Origin: Indolivaga alginatilytica
GTDB taxonomy: Bacteria > Bacteroidota > Bacteroidia > Bacteroidales > Dysgonomonadaceae
Assembly (NCBI RefSeq): GCF_003201355.1
Contig: NZ_QICL01000037.1
Coordinates: forward strand, 1-41,605
DNA length: 41,605 bases
Direction: 5' to 3'
Shown here: positions 36,108-41,605 of the stretch, piece by piece
How the letters are laid out: every line of letters begins with the position of its first letter
Numbering within the stretch: the stretch's first letter is position 1
The notes under the pieces: model-generated
The model's database searches: none
What the model was told of the DNA's origin: nothing
The model's input: only the letters and a program-made list of their open reading frames with translations
Program-made: the position numbers and the translations under genes

Positions 36108-36575
36108 ATGAATGCTGATTTTACAGATATTACAAATGGAATTTACAGGACTATAGAGACCTGGGAACCAGTATTGACCGATTTACCTATTGACACAATT
36201 GGTGAACGTAAAAACAAGCAAAGCCGTACAGTTAAACAAATATTAGGTCATTTGGTTGATTCTGCATCAAATAATCATCAACGAATGGTAAGGCTCCAAT
36301 ACAATAGATATTTAGAGTTCCCCGATTATCGCCAGGATAATGACCTATGGATTGTAGTTCAGGATTATCAGCATGCAGACTGGATAAATCTGGTGCAATT
36401 GTGGAAATTTTATAACCTCCATATTATTCACGTAATAAAGTCTGTGGATAACACAAAATTGAATAATTATTGGAACGATTTCGAAGGAAGTAGAGTAAGT
36501 CTGAATGATATGATAAACGGTTATCTCTTTCATCTGAACTTTCATCTAAACGAAATAGAGGAATTAATAGAATAA
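36108..36575 (+). CDS. DinB/YfiT-like four-helix protein
   Basis: A 155-residue protein from the ATG giving MNADFTDITNGI; a TTG 36 bp upstream is also open. It has the DinB-superfamily pattern: helix 1 with W (ETWEPVLTDLP), then KQILGHLVDSASNNHQRM, a middle W/Y helix, and HLNFHLNEIEELIE with the metal-binding His of the last helix. Possible metal ligands are H in GHLVDS and H in HLNFHLNE. Many members are thiol transferases or of unknown function. It is convergent with the YbaK-GNAT gene with no gap. Confidence 0.75.
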   Translation: MNADFTDITNGIYRTIETWEPVLTDLPIDTIGERKNKQSRTVKQILGHLVDSASNNHQRMVRLQYNRYLEFPDYRQDNDLWIVVQDYQHADWINLVQLWKFYNLHIIHVIKSVDNTKLNNYWNDFEGSRVSLNDMINGYLFHLNFHLNEIEELIE

Positions 36576-37493
36576 TCAGTTATTTATCTTTTCCATAATA
36601 ACCATCGAAATACCTTCTGAATTTTCGTTGGAAACTTCTTTATAGCCAAGTTTGGTATATAAATATACAGTATTAGGGGTTTCTAATCCTGTAAACAGAA
36701 TATACTTCTTACAGGTATTGACGTATTGCTCTATCTCATTCATTAAGGCTTTTCCAATTCCTTTGTTCTGATGTTGAGGATGGACAATTAACTTTCCGAT
36801 ACGGCAATTATTATTCTCGTCAAGCCGTCCTCTGACAGAGCCGACTATCGTATTGTTAATAGTGTATTTTAAAATTATGTTTTGTTCGGATTCACTGTGC
36901 ATATCTTCATAACTCTGAAGCATTGGCGGTATATTCGGATTGTTTAACTGAATAGAGACAGGTTTAAAAGCTGCCTTTTGTAAAGTTAGGATTTCTTGTA
37001 AGTCGCCTTTGGTAGCTTTTTGTATATGGTTCTCACGATTTATATTTTCAATTTCTACAACATCGCTGCTTAATTTAATAATCTCTTGGGGCTTTATTTT
37101 GAGAGTATGAAACTTATTGCCCGTTCCCCCATAAATATAATCGAATGCTAGAAGCACTTTATCGAAAAGGCAAGGTAAGTCATGCCCGATTAGCGGAATC
37201 GAACCGACTTCATATCCTGTTACTTTTAGGACATCTGATTTTTCAGCTAATTTGATTTTAGAGAAGCCTAGATCTAGTGCAAGCTTTTTAAAGTCAATAC
37301 GATTATATTGATTGCTAAGAATCATTGCATAGAAACCCTTTTCTGTTTTGACAATAAAAACAGGTGCAGCTTTACTACTATCGAAATACTCATCGGCATC
37401 TTCTGTTTTCAGAATAGGTTTGTCATGTTGAATTATTTCATAATCACATTCCGATTTTGTTAGTAATTCTGATAATTCTATTAGTGTAAGCAT
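36576..37493 (-). CDS. YbaK-like deacylase fused to GNAT acetyltransferase
   Basis: A 305-residue protein with two domains. Residues 1-~150 look like YbaK/ProX aminoacyl-tRNA editing fold (EIIQHDKPILKTEDADEYF, FIVKTEKGFYAMILSNQYN, GSIPLIGHDLPCLFDKVLL). Residues ~155-305 are a GNAT domain with the acetyl-CoA loop HPQHQNKGIGKALMNEIEQY. The fusion would join clearing of mischarged or modified amino acids to acetylation, but no substrate can be read. It is a single gene, convergent with the DinB-like gene and divergent from the thiamin operon. Confidence 0.85.
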   Translation of the reverse strand: MLTLIELSELLTKSECDYEIIQHDKPILKTEDADEYFDSSKAAPVFIVKTEKGFYAMILSNQYNRIDFKKLALDLGFSKIKLAEKSDVLKVTGYEVGSIPLIGHDLPCLFDKVLLAFDYIYGGTGNKFHTLKIKPQEIIKLSSDVVEIENINRENHIQKATKGDLQEILTLQKAAFKPVSIQLNNPNIPPMLQSYEDMHSESEQNIILKYTINNTIVGSVRGRLDENNNCRIGKLIVHPQHQNKGIGKALMNEIEQYVNTCKKYILFTGLETPNTVYLYTKLGYKEVSNENSEGISMVIMEKINN

Positions 37494-37591
37494 ATATTTT
37501 TACATTCATTTTATTCAATTACAAAAAAAGTGCAATTTATTAAATGAATTTATATTTCGGAAATAAATCAACTAGGTTCAGATATTTTTTA

Positions 37592-37599
37592 TAAGTTTG
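37592..37599 (+). promoter_or_regulatory. -7 box of the thiamin operon
   Basis: TAAGTTTG, a full TAnnTTTG match. Transcription would start about 7 bp later, right at the 5' edge of the riboswitch aptamer. Confidence 0.6.
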
Positions 37600-37605
37600 C
37601 AGTCA

Positions 37606-37695
37606 TCACTGTTGGGGGTGTTCTTTCGTAGAAAGAGCTGAGATTAAACCCCGGAACCTGATATGTTGTAATTGACATCGTAGGGAAACGGTTGA
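37606..37695 (+). promoter_or_regulatory. TPP riboswitch (THI element)
   Basis: The conserved THI blocks appear in order: GGGGGTG (37614-37620), CTGAGA (37638-37643), ACCCC and GAACCTGAT (37654-37662), then CGTAGGGAAAC (37679-37689). P1 can form between CTGTT (37609-37613) and AACGG (37687-37691). It binds thiamin pyrophosphate and controls the salvage operon directly downstream. The downstream hairpin shows a transcriptional off-switch. Confidence 0.93.
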
Positions 37696-37729
37696 CTTTT
37701 TGAATAATCATCACCGATATATTATTTAC

Positions 37730-37766
37730 AAAGCCGTTTCGTATTACACGAAGCGGCTTTTTTTAT
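37730..37766 (+). terminator. Riboswitch-controlled terminator
   Basis: AAAGCCGTTTCGT (37730-37742) pairs with ACGAAGCGGCTTT (37748-37760), 13 bp with one G-T pair and a 5-nt loop, followed by a T7 run. Its left arm CCGTTTC (37734-37740) can instead pair with GAAACGG (37685-37691) of the aptamer 3' end, the basis of the switch. It stands 10 bp before the first gene of the operon. Confidence 0.88.
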
Positions 37767-37776
37767 TGCAAAAAAA

Positions 37777-38481
37777 ATGGATCAAAAGAGTTTTGATAAG
37801 TATGCAGAGAAATACGATGCATGGTTTATGGAAAATGAGCATGTATTATATTCGGAAGTCAGATTAGTAGCTCATTTTCTTAAAAATGCAGGGCGTATCT
37901 TGTCGGTAGGTTGCGGAAGCGGTCTCTTTGAAATGATTCTTGAAAAGGAGTTCGGCATTACGATAAAAGAAGGTATAGAGCCTTCTGTCGATATGTCCGA
38001 GATAGCAACGAAGAGAGGACTTTCAGTAAAAATAAGTACAGCCGAAGATGCCGAATGTGGAGTTGAGGTATATGATACCATTCTTTATAATGGTTGTCCC
38101 GGTTATATTTCAGATCTCGAGAAAGCTTTGACAAACAGTTATAAGGCTCTGCGTAAAGGCGGTAAAGTGATTCTGATAGATATACCTAAAGAAAGCTCTT
38201 ACGGTTTACTGTATAATCTGGCGAAATCAGTCGGGAGATGGGATCATCCGTTATTGAAAGATGTTTTTCCTCGTAACCCTTATCCGATAGAACTGGTAGA
38301 AAAGGCGAATTGGAGAACAACGGCTGAAAAAATAACAAGCATGCAGAATGTCGGTTTTACTGATTTTGAGTATGCTCAAACATTAACCAAACATCCTATT
38401 TACTCGAATAATATGGTCGAAGAGCCTGTTTCGGGCTACGATTGTGGTGATTATGTAGCAATATGCGGATACAAAAAATAA
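37777..38481 (+). CDS. Class I SAM-dependent methyltransferase in thiamin operon
   Basis: A 234-residue cytoplasmic protein with the SAM-binding motif ILSVGCGSGLFEMIL at ~42-56, then DTILYNGCPGYISDLEKALT and KGGKVILIDIPK. It resembles the UbiE/MenG-type fold. It is the first gene after the TPP riboswitch, with thiM 7 bp downstream, so it is regulated by thiamin status. No known thiamin salvage step needs such an enzyme; a role in methylating a precursor or detoxifying a base analogue is conceivable but unproven. Confidence 0.85.
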   Translation: MDQKSFDKYAEKYDAWFMENEHVLYSEVRLVAHFLKNAGRILSVGCGSGLFEMILEKEFGITIKEGIEPSVDMSEIATKRGLSVKISTAEDAECGVEVYDTILYNGCPGYISDLEKALTNSYKALRKGGKVILIDIPKESSYGLLYNLAKSVGRWDHPLLKDVFPRNPYPIELVEKANWRTTAEKITSMQNVGFTDFEYAQTLTKHPIYSNNMVEEPVSGYDCGDYVAICGYKK

Positions 38482-38488
38482 ATAAACT

Positions 38489-39283
38489 ATGATTGATATT
38501 TCTAATTTAGTAAGGGATTTAAGTCTGGTCAGAGAAAAATCTCCCCTCATCCATAATATCACAAATTATGTGGTGATGAATAATACGGCAAATGCTCTTT
38601 TGTCTATCGGTGCATCACCTGTGATGGCACATTCTGTAGACGAAGTTGCCGAAATGACAAGCATCGCTTCCGCTCTTGTCCTTAATATCGGGACCTTGGA
38701 TGCCGATTGGGTTAAAGCCATGCTTATTGCAGGTAAAACGGCACAAACAAAGAAGATACCTGTCATTTTTGATCCCGTCGGAGCAGGAGCAACTTCGTAT
38801 CGGACAAAAGTATGTCAGCAAATATTAGAAGAATGCAAACCGTCGATAATCAGAGGGAATGCTTCCGAAATAATGGCTTTGGTAAACAGCAATGTAAAGA
38901 CCAAAGGGGTAGACAGCACAAGTTCATCCGATTCAGCATTAGATTCGGCAAAAATATTGGCTCGTGAAACGGGTGCAGTAGTTGTTATCAGCGGACAGAC
39001 TGATTATATCACCAACGGAGAAACAACCGAAACGGTATCAAATGGAAATACGCTGATGGCAAGAGTCACAGGAATGGGATGTACAGCTACGGCAATTGTT
39101 GCAGCGTTTGCCTCCATTAATACTGATATGCTGGAGGCAGCAACTCATGGAATGGCAATAATGGGTATTTCGGGAGAACTGGCTGCTGCTAAATCGCAGG
39201 GGAATGGCAGTATGCAGGTTCATTTTCTGGATGAATTATTCAATCTGAATGAAAGCACACTCCGAAATACATTGAAATTGTAA
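38489..39283 (+). CDS. thiM: Hydroxyethylthiazole kinase
   Basis: A 264-residue protein of the ribokinase-like fold. Family features are VREKSPLIHNITNYVVMNNT near the start, FDPVGAGATSYR at ~90-101, and the catalytic loop RVTGMGCTATAIVAAF with its Cys. It phosphorylates 4-methyl-5-hydroxyethylthiazole for thiamin salvage. Its stop shares one base with the thiE start (TAATG). Confidence 0.95.
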   Translation: MIDISNLVRDLSLVREKSPLIHNITNYVVMNNTANALLSIGASPVMAHSVDEVAEMTSIASALVLNIGTLDADWVKAMLIAGKTAQTKKIPVIFDPVGAGATSYRTKVCQQILEECKPSIIRGNASEIMALVNSNVKTKGVDSTSSSDSALDSAKILARETGAVVVISGQTDYITNGETTETVSNGNTLMARVTGMGCTATAIVAAFASINTDMLEAATHGMAIMGISGELAAAKSQGNGSMQVHFLDELFNLNESTLRNTLKL

Positions 39284-39933
39284 TGAAATCATTTGACTTA
39301 AGTCTCTATCTGGTTACCGACCGATCGCTTTCTTTGGGGCGGACATTAGAATATATAGTCACCGAAGCCGCTAAAGGAGGAGTGACTATGGTGCAACTTC
39401 GGGAGAAAGATTGCTCTACTCTGGAGTTTTATCAGCAAGCCATGCTCTTAAAAGAATGCTTGCGCCCTTACAATATCCCTTTAATTATCAATGATCGTCT
39501 GGATATTGCTCTGGCTTGCGATGCCGAAGGATTGCATATCGGACAAAGTGATATGCCTTATGCAATTGCCCGAAAACTATTGGGTAAGGATAAAATTATC
39601 GGTTTGTCGGTAGAATGCCTGCAAGATGCAATTGATGCAAACGAACTGGATGTTGACTATATCGGCATATCTCCTGTATTCGGTACACCTACGAAAACCG
39701 ATACCGCCCCTGCCCTAGGCTTGAATGGTATACGGGAGATCGTAAAAATCAGCAGGCATCCTGCTGTGGGTATCGGAGGAATCAACCGAACGAACGCAGC
39801 CAATATAATTTTGGCAGGTGCTGACGGTATTTCGGTAGTGTCGGCAATCACATCGGCAACCGATCCGAAAGAAGCGGCATTACAACTTAGAAGCATTATT
39901 AACCAAACAATCAAAAAAACAATAAACCAATGA
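39283..39933 (+). CDS. thiE: Thiamin phosphate synthase
   Basis: A 216-residue TIM-barrel protein. Visible motifs are LVTDRSLSLGRTLEYIV, VTMVQLREKDC, LIINDRLDIALACDAEGLHI, YIGISPVFGTPTKTD and PAVGIGGI. It joins the hydroxymethylpyrimidine diphosphate and thiazole phosphate made by thiD and thiM. It overlaps tenA by 4 bp (ATGA). Confidence 0.95.
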   Translation: MKSFDLSLYLVTDRSLSLGRTLEYIVTEAAKGGVTMVQLREKDCSTLEFYQQAMLLKECLRPYNIPLIINDRLDIALACDAEGLHIGQSDMPYAIARKLLGKDKIIGLSVECLQDAIDANELDVDYIGISPVFGTPTKTDTAPALGLNGIREIVKISRHPAVGIGGINRTNAANIILAGADGISVVSAITSATDPKEAALQLRSIINQTIKKTINQ

Positions 39934-40583
39934 AATGGAGTGAAGAGGCATGGAAGGCAATTGAGCCTGTCTATAAAAAGATACAGGAATTGCCATTTAT
40001 AAAAGAACTGATGAATGGCACATTAGATAATAAAAAGTTTATATTCTATATTCAGCAGGATGCCATCTATTTAGCGGATTACGGCAAAGTGTTAACTGCT
40101 ATTGCATCGAAGTTGAGTAATCCCAAACATATCGAAGCGTTTATTCATTTTGCAGGAGAAAGTGTTGCTGTTGAGAAAATATTACACGAATCGTTTGTGC
40201 ATGAATTGGATAAAAAGGAGAAGATCGAAGCCTCGCCAAGTTGCCTGCTATATACTTCGTTTTTGATGAAGCAGTTGGCAAATGCACCTGTTGAAGTTGC
40301 TTTAGCAGCCGTTCTGCCTTGCTTCCGGATTTACAAAGAGGTGGGCGATTATATATTGGTTAATCAGACTAAAGGCGAAAATCCATATCAAAGCTGGATA
40401 AACACCTACGGAGGCGATGACTTTGCAGAGTCGGTAAAGACAGCAATTTCGATCTGTAATGAAGTTGCTGATGCTTGTACGTCGGCACAACGCAAGGCAA
40501 TGACCGAAGCATTCGTGATGTGTTCCAAACTGGAATGGATGTTCTGGGATAGCGCCTATAAGCAGGAACAGTGGGAAATATAA
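39930..40583 (+). CDS. tenA: Thiaminase II (TenA family)
   Basis: A 217-residue helical protein. The family active-site segment LPCFRIYKEVG gives catalytic C131, and D45-like QQDAIYLADYGKVL and a C-terminal helix with AFVMCSKLEWMFWDSAY are typical. It releases aminomethyl- or hydroxymethylpyrimidine from thiamin breakdown products for salvage. The next gene, thiD, is 51 bp downstream, separated by an AT-rich spacer that begins with GGTCTCAGACC. Confidence 0.93.
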   Translation: MKWSEEAWKAIEPVYKKIQELPFIKELMNGTLDNKKFIFYIQQDAIYLADYGKVLTAIASKLSNPKHIEAFIHFAGESVAVEKILHESFVHELDKKEKIEASPSCLLYTSFLMKQLANAPVEVALAAVLPCFRIYKEVGDYILVNQTKGENPYQSWINTYGGDDFAESVKTAISICNEVADACTSAQRKAMTEAFVMCSKLEWMFWDSAYKQEQWEI

Positions 40584-40634
40584 GGTCTCAGACCAATTTA
40601 TTGATTTTTTTGTAAAAAATAGTAAAAACGGATA

Positions 40635-41447
40635 ATGAAAAAACAATATAAACGGGCACTGACTATTGCAGGCAGTGACCCGAGTGGCGGAGCAGGTATT
40701 CAAGCCGACTTAAAAACGTTCTCGGCATGCGGATGTTATGGCATGACGGTTATCACGGCGGTAGTAGATGAAAATACGATTGGAGTGACCGATGTACATC
40801 CTATTCCCGTTCCTTTTGTTTCGGGACAAATAAAATCGGTACTGGATGATATCGGAGCCGATGCTATCAAAATAGGAATGCTTCATTCTTCGGAATTGAT
40901 TCGGGCGGTAAAAGAAACCCTTCTGAAATATAATATCACTAATATAGTTTTAGACCCTGTAATGGTGGCAACCTCAGGAGATAAACTCTTGCAGGATGAG
41001 GCTATAGAAACACTCAGGAATGAGTTGATACCTTATGTTCGTGTTATTACGCCAAATATTCCCGAAGCTGAAATTCTGATCGGGAAGAAAATAACAAGCC
41101 AGCAAGATTTACCCTTGATCGTTAAGGATTTGTCTTTCGACCGGTCGGTCTCTGTTTTGCTGAAAGCGGGTCATCTAACAGAAGATGAATTGGTTGATGT
41201 ATTCTATAATGCAGAAACGGATGAAGTAATAGAACTCAGATCGAAACGCATACAAACACGTAATACGCATGGTACAGGCTGTACATTTTCATCTGCCGTA
41301 GCTGCATTTCTGGCTCATGGACTATCGCTGAACGATGCCATCAGAAAAGCAAAAGAGTATATGACTAAAGCAATTACAATCGGTGCAGAATATGAGATAG
41401 GTAAAGGACATGGTCCTGTACATCATTTCTTCGGTTTCTGGGAATAA
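40635..41447 (+). CDS. thiD: Hydroxymethylpyrimidine (phosphate) kinase
   Basis: A 270-residue ribokinase-like protein. The start RALTIAGSDPSGGAGIQADL and the C-terminal anion-hole loop THGTGCTFSSAVAAFLAHG are the family signatures; KIGMLHSSELIRAV and LDPVMVATSGDKLL are also present. It phosphorylates hydroxymethylpyrimidine twice, giving the thiE substrate. It is the last operon gene seen. Confidence 0.95.
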   Translation: MKKQYKRALTIAGSDPSGGAGIQADLKTFSACGCYGMTVITAVVDENTIGVTDVHPIPVPFVSGQIKSVLDDIGADAIKIGMLHSSELIRAVKETLLKYNITNIVLDPVMVATSGDKLLQDEAIETLRNELIPYVRVITPNIPEAEILIGKKITSQQDLPLIVKDLSFDRSVSVLLKAGHLTEDELVDVFYNAETDEVIELRSKRIQTRNTHGTGCTFSSAVAAFLAHGLSLNDAIRKAKEYMTKAITIGAEYEIGKGHGPVHHFFGFWE

Positions 41448-41605
41448 TGTCGGCATTTTCGCGATGTGATCTGGCAAATAAACACCTCCAATTAACCAAA
41501 TTTTATATTTAGAGCCTGTTTAAATTTATGAGAGAAAAGATAATAAAGGGTTTCCGTAATTAATCGGAAGGATGTTTCTTTGAAGTGACTAAACTCATAA
41601 GAAAT
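41448..41605. other. Non-coding right edge
   Basis: A 158-bp AT-rich stretch after thiD. A small stem TTCCG...CGGAA is present in it, and GAGCCTGTTTAAATTT resembles the terminal sequences of some insertion elements, but no transposase is in the window. Confidence 0.4.

Noticed and set aside
41510-41605. Insertion sequence end (GAGCCTGTTTAAATTT)
   Set aside because: No transposase and no matching inverted end inside the window; the likeness is from memory only.
1-41605. CRISPR arrays, tRNA or rRNA genes
   Set aside because: I saw no regular repeat-spacer pattern and no tRNA or rRNA-like sequence; a tRNA scan would be needed to exclude small RNAs fully.

Overview
The window reads as chromosomal DNA of a Bacteroidota bacterium, most likely a Bacteroidales member close to Dysgonomonas. 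This rests on low GC, SusC/SusD pairs, a one-protein hybrid two-component regulator, a type IX secretion sorting domain, TAnnTTTG promoter boxes and double-glycine small-peptide precursors. The genus is inference only; no rRNA or other marker gene is present.

Layout. (1) 155-5300, minus strand: an overlapping three-gene operon for a T9SS-sorted protein, a YD/RHS-repeat surface protein and a small knob-like protein with a shortened C-terminus. (2) 5301-6286: mostly non-coding, with a possible decayed gene, followed by a small orphan protein. (3) 6534-17321: the most interesting part. It is a ribosomal-peptide locus made of an OmpR-type two-component pair (minus strand), divergent from six small GG-leader precursor genes, an outer-membrane beta-barrel with a carboxypeptidase-like N-domain, a C39 peptidase ABC exporter, a very small HlyD-like adaptor, a radical SAM/SPASM maturase, and six more precursor genes. 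Three downstream precursors share a core with the pattern C[CR][IM][DN]IPPM; three upstream precursors share a YIE[VI]SY tail. A 22-bp perfect inverted repeat closes the locus.

(4) 17344-18615: a cation/proton antiporter on the minus strand. (5) 18755-34459: a polysaccharide utilisation locus with a hybrid regulator (HTCS), secreted GH13, GH130, an MFS sugar transporter, an unidentified lipoprotein enzyme, SusC, SusD and a LamG surface lipoprotein. The GH13 and GH130 promoters carry nearly identical ~49-bp boxes at exactly the same distance from their -7 elements, so they are the likely HTCS operators. (6) 34634-36026: an S41 peptidase split by a one-base shift in a run of eight G. (7) A DinB-like protein and a YbaK-GNAT fusion. 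(8) 37592-41447: a TPP-riboswitch-controlled thiamin salvage operon (methyltransferase, thiM, thiE, tenA, thiD) with a readable terminator/antiterminator switch.

How the peptide locus probably works (inference): the two-component pair controls the divergent precursor block through a direct repeat in the 131-bp spacer. Precursors are modified by the SPASM enzyme where suitable, cut after GG by the C39 domain during export, and passed across or recognised at the outer membrane with the help of the beta-barrel.
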